Position numbers and translations under genes: made by a program
Assembly: GCA_963640685.1 (NCBI GenBank)
Contig: CAVIAA010000023.1
Span: 1-34,229, forward strand
Origin: SFEL01 sp963640685
GTDB lineage: Bacteria > Bacillota > Clostridia > Christensenellales > CAG-138
Direction: 5' to 3'
DNA length: 34,229 nucleotides
The notes under the pieces: generated by a model
Databases searched by the model: none
Told to the model about the DNA's origin: nothing
The model's input: the letters and a program-made list of their open reading frames with translations, nothing else
Shown: piece by piece, positions 25,501 to 33,336 of the stretch
How positions within the stretch are numbered: position 1 is the stretch's first letter
Layout: each line of letters opens with the position of its first letter

Positions 25501-28500
25501 CAGCTCGGTGTAGTCAAAAAGCCAATGTTTGTAGTGCCCAAGTCTGTGCTGGCGCAATGGGGACAGGAGTTTATCTCCTTCTTCCCCAACGCGAAAATAC
25601 TTCTCCCCGGCGAGCAGGACTTTACCGCAAAGAAACGCCGTGAGTTTATGAACAAGGTCGCAACGGGCGATTACGATGCTATCATCGTATCGCAGGAGAA
25701 CTTCTCCTCCATTCCCGTTTCGGCTGATACCGAGTATCAGTTTACTGTCCAGCAGCTCACCGAGCTTGAAGCCGGCATTGAGATGGCCGTTCGCAACGGG
25801 CAGCGCAATGATCCGTCTGTAAAACAGATGGAGAAGAAGAAAAAACAGTTCGAGGCAAGGCTCGAAAAGCTCAATTCTCTGCGCAAGGATGAGGGCAATA
25901 TCTCGTTTGAGGAGCTTGGCGTAGATTCCCTGTTTGTGGACGAGGCGCATTCGTATAAGAACCTCTTCTACACGACCAACATGAACAACGTATCCGGCCT
26001 CGGCAACAAAGAAGGCGCGAAGCGCTCATACGACCTATACATGAAGGTACGATACTTGCAGCAGCTAAACGAGGGACGCGGTATCGTATTTGCCACGGCT
26101 ACCCCTGTCATGAACAGCATGAGCGAAATGTATATCATGCAAAAATATCTGCAAAGCGACCTTCTCAAGCAGCGTGGCCTTGAAACATTCGACGCCTGGG
26201 CGAATATGTTCGGTGAAGTCGTCACCGTTATGGAAATGAACCCCACCGGCAAAGGCTACCGCCAAAAGGAGAGCTTCTCCCGCTTTAAGAATTTAGGCGA
26301 GCTTCAGCAGATGTTCCGCAGTTTTGCCGATGTGCTTACCGATGTCCCCGGCCTTGAAATACCCAGACTCAAAGGCGGTAAACGCACCGTTGTCGTCTCC
26401 CCCGCCTCACAGTATCAGTTGGACTACATAGAACAGCTCGCCGAGCGAGCCGACAAGCTGCGCGGAGGCAGCATAGACCCCAAGGCCGACAACATGCTGA
26501 AGATTACCTCGGAAGGCCGAAAGCTGTCATACAGTCAGCACATCATGGATCCGTCCCTCCCTTACGAAGAGGACGGCAAAATCATGAAGTGCATCAGCAA
26601 TGTGTACGATATTTGGAAGCGCACAAAGAAGGACAAAATGGCTCAGCTCGTATTCTGCGACATAGCAACCCCGAAGGGCGGTCAGCAGGCTGAAGCCGCA
26701 GTATCCGCCGAAGATGCTGAGAATGTGTCCATCTACGACGACATGAAGCGACAGCTTGTACTGCGCGGCATTCCCGCAAAGGAAATTGCCTTTATTCATG
26801 ATGCCGATACCCAGGATAAAAAGAATCAGCTTTTTGATGATGTAAACGCTGGTAAAGTTCGTGTTCTCATCGGCAGCACCGGCAAGATGGGCGTCGGCAT
26901 GAATGCTCAAAAGCGTCTCTATGCGCTCCATCACCTTGACGCACCTTGGAGGCCGGGCGACATTGAACAGCGTGAGGGACGCATTCTGCGCCAAGGCAAC
27001 GTCAATAAAGAGGTGGAAATATTCACCTATGTAACCGAAAAAACCTTTGACGCCCGAATGTGGGACAATCTGGAGCGCAAGGCGTCGTTTATAAACTCTA
27101 TCATGAACGGAGATGCAAATGCCAGGGAAGCCGAGGACGTAGGCGAAATGGTGCTTTCTTTCGCGGAGATCAAGTCCATAGCCTCCGGCAATCCGCTTAT
27201 CATGGAGCAGTTCGAGGTGAACGCGGAGATCACAAAGCTTACTACGTTGAAGCGGCAGCATTCAAAAGCGGTGCAGGAAGCTAAATTCCGTAAGTCCGAT
27301 ACCGAAGCTGCTATTGCAACTGCCAAGAATACCCTGCCCAAAATACAAAGGGACCTTGCGGCAAGAAAGGATATCAGCGGAGACAACTTCACAGCAACGG
27401 TATCCGGCACCACGTTCACCGACAGAAAGAAGGCCGGCGAGGCAATTATTTCTGCATCGAAAAAGTTTATAAAAGACGGTGATACAGAGGCGCAGCGTGC
27501 TATCGGTAAAATAGCAGGGTTTGATCTGCTTGTGAACCGTAACGGAAACGTAGTTATCCGCGGAGAAAGCACATACACCGCGACGGTGAATCCTGAAAGC
27601 GCCGTCGGTACTATACAGTCCATTGAAGCCGTGCTTCGCAGCATAGAAACACGAGCACAGCAGCTGGAGGCAAGCATCTCTGCATGGCAGGCCGATATTG
27701 CAAAGCTCGATTCGATAATCTCTGCTCCTTTTGAGCGCCAGAGCGACCTTAATAAGGCAATCGCCAGGAATAATGAGATAACCAACATTCTCAATCCTCC
27801 TGAGGCGGAAGCTGTGACTGCCGATGATGATGGTGATATAAGCACCGCTCAAAGCATGGTGGACGATTCCATTGACGATGTGGAATACGGCAAATGGAAT
27901 GCCCAGCGCGTGGGAAGCAGCAGCAAAGAGACTATGCGTATTTCCGACATAATCGGGAAAATGCGTCATGACTTCGGTATACCTGTCGGAACCGGGCGTA
28001 TGCCTCGGCGCGATGTACTCGGACAGTACAACACCCACGCTCACAGCATAAACACGAGGATAGCGAACGACCTGCCTACCGTCGCTCATGAACTTGGACA
28101 TCATCTGGATAATGTATATCACATTACAAAGGGGTTGAGCAAGGAACAGCAGGCCGAGCTTGTAGACCAGCTCAGCAGCGCAATGAAGGAGAAGTACAAG
28201 CCCGGCGAGCTCAAAGCCGAAGGGCTTGCAGAATTCGTGCGCAGATATATGCAGAACAAGGAAACGGCGAGGATTGATTACCCTCTGTTCTTCCCGCATT
28301 TCCAAACTGCGTTGTCTCCCGAAACGTTGGCTACGGTGGATGGCTTTGCCGATGAAATCAACGCCTATTACTCTCTGGACGTAAATAATGCTCAATCGTC
28401 TATACGTCCCATGAGCGAAGGGCCTAATGATTTCCGCACATTGAGTGAGAAATTCAGTGACAGTAAAGAGCGTTTTTATCAAGACTGGTTCGATTCGCTA

Positions 28501-31500
28501 CATGCAATAAGGATGTTTGATAAAGAGGCTGGTTCCTCGGTGTATATTGATGCAATCAATAGCGCATACAGCGATTCCATTGCCGCCAGCGTCTTATTTA
28601 CCGGCTATGTAGATGATGACGGCAGGCGAATTTCCGGTGGTTTACAGTCTGCTCTTGACGGTATAGACCTCAAAGACAAAAAGACCTATGCCGACTTCAA
28701 TGAATACTTGGTAGTCCGGCACGGCCCGGAGCGTCTGCAAGAGGGTATGCGCATATTCGCAGACGACCGAAAGAACTCTACATCGTGGATGGACACACGC
28801 CGCAACGAGCTCGAACGGCAGCACCCGGAATTCAGCGAAGCCGCAGAAAAGCTATATACATGGCAGCGAGACTTTTTGCATAATTGGGGTGTGAAATACG
28901 GCCTCGTTTCCAAAGGCAGCGCAGAAGAATGGGCTGAACGCTGGTCGAGCTATGTCCCGCTCAACCGAGTTATGGACAAGGGCAGAGTACGGGGCGGAGC
29001 CAAGAGAAGCTTTGCAAATCAGGATAGCACCATCCGGCGCGCTCACGGCAGCGGACGCGATATAGTCAACCCTGTTGAAAGCATCATCACTAATACGGTA
29101 AAGATGGTTAATGCAGCCATCAAGAACAAGGTAGCCCTTGACCTTGTTGATGTTGCAAGAAAAGAAGAAGGGCTGGGTTGGCTGGTAGAGCCTGGTATTC
29201 CCCCAATGAAACGTCATGTAATCGACATGGTTGGAACCAAGCAGACCCTTGAAAAGGAAATTCAGGAAAGCTCGTTAGACGAGGACGCAAAGGAAACTGC
29301 CTATGGTATAGTTGGCGAACTCGATGACTACCTTGTACAGTTCAGCCGTGGCACAAAGGGATTTGGCAATACTATAACGGTATTGCGCAACGGCAAACCT
29401 GAATTCTGGAAGATAAACGATCCTATGCTGCTGGAATCGCTTACAAATATGTCGCCCCGTCAGGCCGGCGACTTTGCGCGAACCATAGGCACAATCAACC
29501 GGCTTATCACTAACAGCATCACAGGATTAAACCTTGTTTGGTCGGTAGGGTCAAACACTGTACGTGACTTGGGTACGGCGTTTACATATTCTGAAAAGAG
29601 CCCCATTAAACTTGTGAAAGAGATATTCTCTTCTTACGCGCAGAACTTCCGCAAGCCTGATAAATGGTCGCCCTTCCACAAAGAGTATGTGGCTCTCGGC
29701 GGAGGCCATGATTCCGCTTTTGCAACGGATAAGGATATGCCAGATCAAATTATCGGCCAAATGACGGGCGATTTCTGGAGGCGCGTAGGAAAAGACCCTG
29801 CAAAGATTGCCCCTCGTTTGTTCAATAACACGATAGGCGCCGGAATAGAATTTGTATCCGACATCATAGAAAGCGGCCCGCGTGAAGCAATATACGTCTT
29901 AAGCCGTAAGTCAGGACTTTCCCCCAGAGAAGCTATGTATGCTTCCCATGACATTACGGTAAACTTCAAGAGAGGAGGCATTAAGAGCAAGCAGCTCAAC
30001 AGGTTTGTTCCGTTCTTCAATGCCGGTATGCAGGGATTGGACAAAGAAGTCAGGTTCTTCACCGCCGAAGATGCCCCTCCAGAATTGAAGAAAAAGGTTA
30101 TCGCGGCTCGCCTTGCGCTTTATATCGGAGCATATACCGCATTAGGCGCTTTGCAATGGCTCATAAATAGCCGCGACGAGAAATCCCGCAAATACTACGC
30201 GCAGCTTTCGACATACACCAAGAATAATTTCTGGTGCATCCCGGTATATAAGGATGGTGAGGCCACGGACGAATTTATTACAATCCCCAAACCCCGAGAA
30301 CTCGCAGCCCCGGCAAGCGCCACGTCCGCCCTTCTCGAAAAGTACGCCAGTGGTAACGACGACGCCTTTCGTGACTTTGATGAGTACCTTACCGGCTCGT
30401 TCCTGCCAAACCTTGCAGATGATGCGGCGCAGGGCTTGATTGACCTGCTTCGCGGCGAAGCCACGCCGAAAGACGTCGGGGCGGACTTATTAGGCAACTT
30501 CGGCATAGCTGGTATAGCGGCATACATGATGGCAAACCGCGACTTTCTTGGCAGGCCAATAGAAAGCGCTGCTTACACCGGCAAAAAGGCAACTCACTAT
30601 AATGAACGTACCTCGAAGATTGCCAAGGCTATCGGTGAAGCCTTTAATTGGAGCCCCATAATGATAGACTACTTTGGCAAAAATGTGTTTGGTGGGTTCT
30701 GGAAATTCCAGCAGGCATTATTCCCTGTAAATGATGAGGCGCGTGATTTCTCGCTCGGCCTGAAAAATACATACTGGCGCGACAGCCAATATTCAACCGA
30801 CCTCATCAACACAATGTATTCTCTCAGGGATGCTGCCAAAACCGCAAAGGATACCTACCCGGCTGATATGGACAAGGCCATTGCTTACAGCGAGAGCAAT
30901 GCAATGACCACGTTCTATTCGCGTTACAACAAGCTGGCTAAGGATAATCCGAACCGCAATACGCGGCAAATAGTGCTTGATATGATAAGCGACTTCAACC
31001 GTTCTTTCGGCAGCGACGTAAGAAGCTACGCGCAGCAAAAGGTTGATGCGGCGGTGAGAAAGGCCGGGGACACGGAAATAATGCCCAATGTCATGCAGAC
31101 CTTCATAACCGATGATAATAGCAAGCGCTTCGAGCTGACCGCCGAGCAATATGTGGAGTATCAGGGCAAGTTCAATAATCTCTACTGGCAGTATGTCACC
31201 GCCGTTGCGGATCAGGGCGAGGTAGCTATACGGCAGGCGAAGAAACGAGCGAAGAATGAGGCTGACGCCTATATGCTCAAGCTGCTGGGCGGTCACTCCA
31301 AGGCCGGGGTAGCTTACGCAGTGCAAAGTAGCGCCGGTATATCTACCTCTGATGATCTGCTGTATAAAGCGGCACTGGACGTGGCAAGCGATGACGGCGG
31401 CCTAAAGCGGCAAGAAGTATATGACGCTCTGGACAAGATGAATCTTACTGACGCGCAGAAAGCCACGCTATATGACGAGACTGCGGATAAGCGTAACTTC

Positions 31501-31758
31501 TCCGGGGCAAGCAACATATACTACACTGCCGACCAGTTGAACGACTGGATTTATGAGCAACAGCAGGAAGGCCGCGAAAACAAAGGCATTGCGTCCAGTA
31601 TTACTAACGTATACAAAGAGCTTTACCGCGCCGCCTATGAAGCTGCTGATTACCAAGAAATGGGTGAGATAGAGACAAAACTGTTTGCTCTCGACCTCAC
31701 TGATAAAAAAGGAAAACCGTACTATACACCCAATAAGCTGAGTAAATGGCTTGAATAA
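19534..31758 (+). CDS. giant polyvalent ejection protein (MTase, SNF2 helicase, zincin, LPD38-like)
   Basis: 4074 residues. In order: a doubled KQSLYAHAQQ motif (3-12, 37-46); Ala/Gly-rich helical segments (about 150-335) that could insert into membranes; Pro/Thr linkers; a domain near 835-1035 that resembles MuF-C/barnase-like virion-toxin folds (uncertain); a disordered linker (1060-1165) that also encodes a nested gene; a DarB-like N6-methyltransferase with LEPSGGIGHF (1298-1307) and NVPF (1365-1368); an SNF2-like helicase with KVGAGKT (1972-1978), DEAH (2136-2139) and QREGR (2479-2483); a metallopeptidase HExxH (2852-2856); then a long LPD38-like region (about 3160-3730) with a hydrophobic helix near 3527-3544. 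Family knowledge: polyvalent proteins enter the cell with DNA and counter defence. That it is ejected is inferred from its place after virion genes. Confidence 0.88.
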   Translation: MAKQSLYAHAQQVMKKKDKDEVNSSSRSSGSSSTEKQSLYAHAQQFVTKREKYTPSAEYERLQQRPVQQRTTTPTAYDDAAERLMSDNNVGKAKFGNSWDRYLELSRKDALTAEEKAEAKAARKSIESAYDTAGKYQQDLLLTDIPQEVLSVYRDLGLKADTATGVAAGFIDALGVDWLSDKIADALNSDSPRMQPQMQQIKAAQDTAFGVGNVAGNLYSMLGINQLVGAGAKAVPALSNLPKYAQTAIKGAATYGIKGAYSGLTNTQTKEEWDRQQQRAAEEYAVLGYQPVEYNSWQQVSNVAKSFGLGALSGAAGSVAGDFVGDLGKAVLVKLGWQKPFAEVIRQALSSTAHAGASTASTYWLYPKDSRPSKEEITQDLALSFLFSAATATINTIQVSKQNKEFLNGAINKMRSDYQTILNSDMSKEAQLAGMDEILKYNQSIRSALSQNYYAGQQSTINELIRSMDAIDEQINLIKNGVAAGAATSAPTSSTSGNVTVPSGYLPGDSLRKAAEEVAGLSPTPPTPSAPIVPTEPTKVNVSDIVPSVTPTEMKPVATVSEGASTVPADTTAAHDNILAIVEDAGKNNTPYDVVLDTANTSIDNNVVTADEVRSRYEQGLAAYNKTTPPAKADTNSNNAITDISAFEEAGFKRWQKDDKDRLYISVSKLGLSDEIKDIKGRVKVWLDVPTGEVQATKDTPASVIEAAQKLVDSVQGKAGVAEDVTATEESPVQGNDIAQALEHIDRIKHDGLIYSVSDKSDGYYVSIARDDSVMGGMISNARSAVYHSGPFATRKEAVADIAGVYNNNFADNRNNHPASVDASASAKYNELRQPSFVTKDSYEDIVDRISDMGDDEAQDYAQNKPYVRVSNNTPANLVEAGAKKLPMLMRFDAIYLAERQSGSIKGNYHNLGSDIMKNLVQYISDADLILSTKKGDKERLMAIVRVPIGNKQLLASVELDAISDATGKYEAYNLIVTAFDIKKNYLQNLFTKHGAVIKQIKGVLSQVNPQLHEWLGIINGSTPAAIVAQQKNEVKEATAEDLSISGGVPHTKNNTEGELGGQAHGSTQKRSDEGVYEGQNAPAPLRGDGGEVLPGVLQTELPVSGSEGAGARLSVLREAGNEGAQRADRNDAAGSSRGRSLGDSQGVAVPEGRGEHEVSLEQEAETEIERTVTEKPKGANFVIGERLDLPAGEKARYKANVAAIKIVKNLIAENRYATAEEQEALSKYVGWGGLSAVFDAKKEGWSKEYDELQAILTPEEYKSARASTLNAHYTSIDVIRAMYEGLRHLGFQGGRMLEPSGGIGHFMGAMPADMQGTVKSWTMVELDDITGHIAKYLYPNNDVRIEGFEKAKIPNNYMDVAIGNVPFGNYAITDKAYPNKVTSAIHNYFFAKSLDKVRPGGLVTFITSRYTMDAYDNTVRKYLMDNADLLGAIRLPDTAFKGNAGTEVVTDIIVLRKRAAYTPYKGEAFSEARYTLMGRGGTYVNEYFANHPEMVLGTPEMTGSMYGKDGLTYKPLKGDLGTQIVNAFKNITGGMEYPKRPAVEKVNRDAAAAEAKGKEGSLVAKGNKIYKISDGQLVEHKATEKQAAITAKILSIRDTARGLLNMQLQDASEAEIKAARSKLNKAYDAFVKEHGYLNASGNKRLFSDDIDGPFITSLENYNAKEKTGRKADIFSKNTVSPRKTVTHADSAADALIVSVNETGGVDMERIASLTGSSVNAVARELLDAGLVYKNREGAYETAEQYLSGNVKAKLHDAENLLPADKDYQRNIDALKKVIPADIPYQDIFVQPGVTWIPQSVYADFVSHMLNVYNGGYRPKFKFSYSSLTGEYTVQLIDSYVKRSVENTGTWGTADKSFADLFSALLNNRRIVVSRKDAEGRYYVDKAATIAAQEKAEAIKTEFQNWIWQDEKQRDTLAHLYNEAFNNTVTPKYNGKNLTVDGISAAKPLRAHQKDVVQRVISSGGNTLIAHKVGAGKTAEMAAAAMKLRQLGVVKKPMFVVPKSVLAQWGQEFISFFPNAKILLPGEQDFTAKKRREFMNKVATGDYDAIIVSQENFSSIPVSADTEYQFTVQQLTELEAGIEMAVRNGQRNDPSVKQMEKKKKQFEARLEKLNSLRKDEGNISFEELGVDSLFVDEAHSYKNLFYTTNMNNVSGLGNKEGAKRSYDLYMKVRYLQQLNEGRGIVFATATPVMNSMSEMYIMQKYLQSDLLKQRGLETFDAWANMFGEVVTVMEMNPTGKGYRQKESFSRFKNLGELQQMFRSFADVLTDVPGLEIPRLKGGKRTVVVSPASQYQLDYIEQLAERADKLRGGSIDPKADNMLKITSEGRKLSYSQHIMDPSLPYEEDGKIMKCISNVYDIWKRTKKDKMAQLVFCDIATPKGGQQAEAAVSAEDAENVSIYDDMKRQLVLRGIPAKEIAFIHDADTQDKKNQLFDDVNAGKVRVLIGSTGKMGVGMNAQKRLYALHHLDAPWRPGDIEQREGRILRQGNVNKEVEIFTYVTEKTFDARMWDNLERKASFINSIMNGDANAREAEDVGEMVLSFAEIKSIASGNPLIMEQFEVNAEITKLTTLKRQHSKAVQEAKFRKSDTEAAIATAKNTLPKIQRDLAARKDISGDNFTATVSGTTFTDRKKAGEAIISASKKFIKDGDTEAQRAIGKIAGFDLLVNRNGNVVIRGESTYTATVNPESAVGTIQSIEAVLRSIETRAQQLEASISAWQADIAKLDSIISAPFERQSDLNKAIARNNEITNILNPPEAEAVTADDDGDISTAQSMVDDSIDDVEYGKWNAQRVGSSSKETMRISDIIGKMRHDFGIPVGTGRMPRRDVLGQYNTHAHSINTRIANDLPTVAHELGHHLDNVYHITKGLSKEQQAELVDQLSSAMKEKYKPGELKAEGLAEFVRRYMQNKETARIDYPLFFPHFQTALSPETLATVDGFADEINAYYSLDVNNAQSSIRPMSEGPNDFRTLSEKFSDSKERFYQDWFDSLHAIRMFDKEAGSSVYIDAINSAYSDSIAASVLFTGYVDDDGRRISGGLQSALDGIDLKDKKTYADFNEYLVVRHGPERLQEGMRIFADDRKNSTSWMDTRRNELERQHPEFSEAAEKLYTWQRDFLHNWGVKYGLVSKGSAEEWAERWSSYVPLNRVMDKGRVRGGAKRSFANQDSTIRRAHGSGRDIVNPVESIITNTVKMVNAAIKNKVALDLVDVARKEEGLGWLVEPGIPPMKRHVIDMVGTKQTLEKEIQESSLDEDAKETAYGIVGELDDYLVQFSRGTKGFGNTITVLRNGKPEFWKINDPMLLESLTNMSPRQAGDFARTIGTINRLITNSITGLNLVWSVGSNTVRDLGTAFTYSEKSPIKLVKEIFSSYAQNFRKPDKWSPFHKEYVALGGGHDSAFATDKDMPDQIIGQMTGDFWRRVGKDPAKIAPRLFNNTIGAGIEFVSDIIESGPREAIYVLSRKSGLSPREAMYASHDITVNFKRGGIKSKQLNRFVPFFNAGMQGLDKEVRFFTAEDAPPELKKKVIAARLALYIGAYTALGALQWLINSRDEKSRKYYAQLSTYTKNNFWCIPVYKDGEATDEFITIPKPRELAAPASATSALLEKYASGNDDAFRDFDEYLTGSFLPNLADDAAQGLIDLLRGEATPKDVGADLLGNFGIAGIAAYMMANRDFLGRPIESAAYTGKKATHYNERTSKIAKAIGEAFNWSPIMIDYFGKNVFGGFWKFQQALFPVNDEARDFSLGLKNTYWRDSQYSTDLINTMYSLRDAAKTAKDTYPADMDKAIAYSESNAMTTFYSRYNKLAKDNPNRNTRQIVLDMISDFNRSFGSDVRSYAQQKVDAAVRKAGDTEIMPNVMQTFITDDNSKRFELTAEQYVEYQGKFNNLYWQYVTAVADQGEVAIRQAKKRAKNEADAYMLKLLGGHSKAGVAYAVQSSAGISTSDDLLYKAALDVASDDGGLKRQEVYDALDKMNLTDAQKATLYDETADKRNFSGASNIYYTADQLNDWIYEQQQEGRENKGIASSITNVYKELYRAAYEAADYQEMGEIETKLFALDLTDKKGKPYYTPNKLSKWLE
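22727..23011 (+). CDS. nested gene in +1 frame inside the giant gene
   Basis: A 94-codon ORF starting with ATG eight bases after a full AGGAGG (22713-22718), in the +1 frame relative to the giant gene. The product has a globular, helical look with many aromatic residues: EFMKDKMPLPHYGEMAEKYY near 11-30, EHVYQYFEKLGMKALNEQTE near 47-66 and AWEIVKEWLFPRDEE near 77-91. Its codons favour AAG, GAG, CTG and TTC like real genes here. In the giant frame the same DNA encodes only a Gly/Glu/Arg-rich linker between the barnase-like and methyltransferase parts. This strongly suggests an overprinted gene. Function unknown; I do not recognise the family. Confidence 0.7.
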   Translation: MAALRSVLTKEFMKDKMPLPHYGEMAEKYYREFCKPSYRSLAAKGPEHVYQYFEKLGMKALNEQTEMMQQGVAEDGAWEIVKEWLFPRDEENMK

Positions 31759-31762
31759 GAAT

Positions 31763-31787
31763 AGCGGGGATTCACTCCCCGCTTTTT
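31763..31787 (+). terminator. terminator of the late operon
   Basis: AGCGGGGA (31763-31770) pairs with TCCCCGCT (31776-31783) around TTCAC and is followed by a T-run to 31787, five bases after the giant gene. The minus-strand gene ends inside this hairpin (stop at 31772-31774). Confidence 0.85.
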
Positions 31788-32116
31788 GCATCTCTATATC
31801 CATCTGCATAACCGTCTCTATACTCCCAGAACATGGTATCCATTGCCGCATCTATTGATGATTCTAATTCCTCCATTGCATCTCTGTATCCAGTCATATA
31901 TCCTTCAGAATACTGTTTTTCTCCATTCTCGCTACTATCGCTTTCCATTCCGTCTTGGTATCCTATATCATAACCCCGCTGGTATTCAGTTGCGGCAGTT
32001 ATTTCCGAATCTCTTTGCGCGGAAATTGCTAATACATTCACTCCAAGGCTAACCACCAATATAATAAAAAGCCACGGGAGAACCAGCTCCTCATTTTCAT
32101 TTATCCATTGGAACAT
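31772..32116 (-). CDS. single-pass membrane protein with YxxGYxxG repeats
   Basis: 114 residues; the ATG at 32116 is chosen for GGAGG upstream, although the frame is open further. One hydrophobic helix (about 11-32, LVLPWLFIILVVSLGVNVLAIS) is followed by an acidic domain with three similar units: YQRGYDIGYQDG (45-56), YSEGYMTGYRDA (69-80) and YRDGYADGYRDA (99-110). The last codons lie in the terminator of the convergent giant gene. Likely anchored in the membrane with the repeat domain on one side; no known function. It is the last gene of the three-gene minus-strand operon. Confidence 0.7.
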   Translation of the reverse strand: MFQWINENEELVLPWLFIILVVSLGVNVLAISAQRDSEITAATEYQRGYDIGYQDGMESDSSENGEKQYSEGYMTGYRDAMEELESSIDAAMDTMFWEYRDGYADGYRDAKSGE

Positions 32117-32139
32117 TTTTGTTCCTCCTCTCTCCACCT

Positions 32140-32508
32140 TTATTTCTTTGCTATTATCCTGATGTTCTCCACTCCTGTTTTTATTATATGCCATAGATAT
32201 GGGATTATAGATACTTTTAATGCTATTAGTAGTAAAGGCCAAAATATCAGGCCCAAAACATCTGTATCCCTTTGCACAACGATCGTAGACGCCATCACCC
32301 ATGCGGCGGTTTCTACCAGAAACGCCAATATTGAAGCTCGTAAAATAATAATTGCGGCTATCAACTTTACCCACCACGGATAATGCAAAAAGATTAAAGG
32401 ATAAAGCGCAATCGCTATGCTTGCGATTACAGTAATCGCTTTCCTTGTTCGTTCAGATTTTTCCTGTGCCTTTTCTATGCTGCATTTCGGTTTGTAGAAT
32501 TCGTCCAT
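32140..32508 (-). CDS. multi-pass membrane protein
   Basis: 122 residues, start one base after the stop of the YHYH gene, with GGGGGAAG upstream. Charged N-terminus (about 1-23), then hydrophobic stretches near 24-41, 46-78 and 84-106, so three or four membrane helices. No family recognised. Its place in a membrane-protein operon read against the late genes fits a lysogeny-expressed accessory (moron) role; this is inference. Confidence 0.7.
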   Translation of the reverse strand: MDEFYKPKCSIEKAQEKSERTRKAITVIASIAIALYPLIFLHYPWWVKLIAAIIILRASILAFLVETAAWVMASTIVVQRDTDVLGLIFWPLLLIALKVSIIPYLWHIIKTGVENIRIIAKK

Positions 32509-32509
32509 G

Positions 32510-32956
32510 TCATAAACTTCCCCCTTTTCTTCTCCTTTCCCTCCATCGCGTCACAAGCACCTCGACACAACAACCAATCATAAGAACCAACAGCAGTATC
32601 CCAAGACATTTCAGCATAACGTCCAGCACATCCGTCTCAGGCTCCGGCTCCGGCGTAGGCGATGGCGTAGGCGTTGGCGTCGGTAAACTCCTCGACGGCG
32701 TTCCGGCGCTTCCTGTCCCCCAGCTCCCCACAGCATCCTCAAAGTCAAACGGACATTCGCCGTCAATATGCTGATGTGCCTCATGGCCGTGGTGATAATG
32801 ATACTCTCCTGTCGAGCGGTCATAATGTCCGCCCTCACTATCCGTACCGCCTGAATGGGCGGTTGCAACCGCCTTAAATAGCACGAGCGCAGCCATACAC
32901 GAGACGGCAGCGGCGAACAACAGCCTTTTCAAATAAAGAACCTCGCACAATTTCAC
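32510..32956 (-). CDS. YHYH-domain membrane-anchored protein
   Basis: 148 residues if read from the GTG at 32956; a TTG at 32932 with GAGG eight bases upstream is an equally good start. A signal-like hydrophobic segment (about 10-32, ending near ATAHSGG) leads to the YHYH motif region: HSGGTDSEGGHYDRSTGEY then HYHHGHEAHQH (about 34-63), rich in His and probably metal-binding. A Pro/Thr repeat (PTPTPTPSPTPEPEPE) links it to a C-terminal membrane helix (about 112-134) and a basic tail. So the His domain is probably outside, anchored at both ends. YHYH proteins are common in Firmicutes and their phages, with no settled function. Confidence 0.78.
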   Translation of the reverse strand: MKLCEVLYLKRLLFAAAVSCMAALVLFKAVATAHSGGTDSEGGHYDRSTGEYHYHHGHEAHQHIDGECPFDFEDAVGSWGTGSAGTPSRSLPTPTPTPSPTPEPEPETDVLDVMLKCLGILLLVLMIGCCVEVLVTRWRERRRKGGSL

Positions 32957-32977
32957 TTAATTCTCATCTTTAGCATA

Positions 32978-33006
32978 ATTTTCCTTTGTTTTCGTGCTAC
33001 TGTCAA
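32978..33006 (-). promoter_or_regulatory. promoter of the minus-strand membrane operon
   Basis: A perfect minus-strand TTGACA (33001-33006) is separated by 17 bases from GAAAAT (32978-32983, four of six matches). It lies between the YHYH gene and the divergent XRE gene. A plus-strand CATAAT (32974-32979) overlaps it, so the two directions may compete or be controlled together. Confidence 0.6.
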
Positions 33007-33037
33007 GCGGTAAATCTCATCTTTTGCAAAAAAGGAA

Positions 33038-33289
33038 GTGAGCGGCATCAAAATATACGATTACAACGGCAGAAAGAATATATCCGGGCAGCGCATACGG
33101 GAGTGCAGGCGCAAGGCCGGTATGACGCAGACAGAGCTGGCGGCGCAGCTTCAGCTGTCCGGCATTACCCTTGAGAACAACTGCATCAGCAGGATTGAGA
33201 GCGGCGCAAGGTTTGTTGCCGATTACGAGCTGCTCGTACTCTCCGATATCTTCGGCGTAAGCCTGGCATATCTGGTCGGCAGGGAATAA
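33038..33289 (+). CDS. XRE-family HTH regulator
   Basis: 83 residues with a clear HTH_3 domain: GQRIRECRRKAGMTQTELAAQ (about 17-37), then NNCISRIESGARFVADYELL and a hydrophobic end (VLSDIFGVSLAYLVGRE). The only canonical start, GTG at 33038, sits just two bases after AAAGGA. A better spacing exists for an ATC at 33047, where the homologous IYDY start would fall, so the true start may be non-canonical. Phage or moron repressor is likely; it is divergent from the membrane operon and may control it. Confidence 0.82.
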   Translation: MSGIKIYDYNGRKNISGQRIRECRRKAGMTQTELAAQLQLSGITLENNCISRIESGARFVADYELLVLSDIFGVSLAYLVGRE

Positions 33290-33312
33290 CCGCAGCCGTA
33301 TATGGCCTATTC

Positions 33313-33335
33313 AGCACCTTTTCGGGTGTTTTTTT
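33313..33335 (+). terminator. terminator of the XRE gene
   Basis: A short stem (AGCACC with GGTGTT, one wobble pair) and a loop of six are followed by seven Ts (33329-33335), 24 bases after the XRE stop codon. Confidence 0.75.
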
Positions 33336-33336
33336 A

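Noticed and set aside
27060..27284. 74-codon plus-strand frame nested in the giant gene
   Set aside because: Unlike 22727-23011 it lacks a proper ribosome binding site, overlaps structured helicase coding and its product is Gly/Arg-rich and unprotein-like.
27262..28482. 406-codon minus-strand open frame inside the giant gene
   Set aside because: No start signal, overlaps conserved helicase-to-peptidase coding, and the product is Cys/His/Arg-rich without domain pattern.
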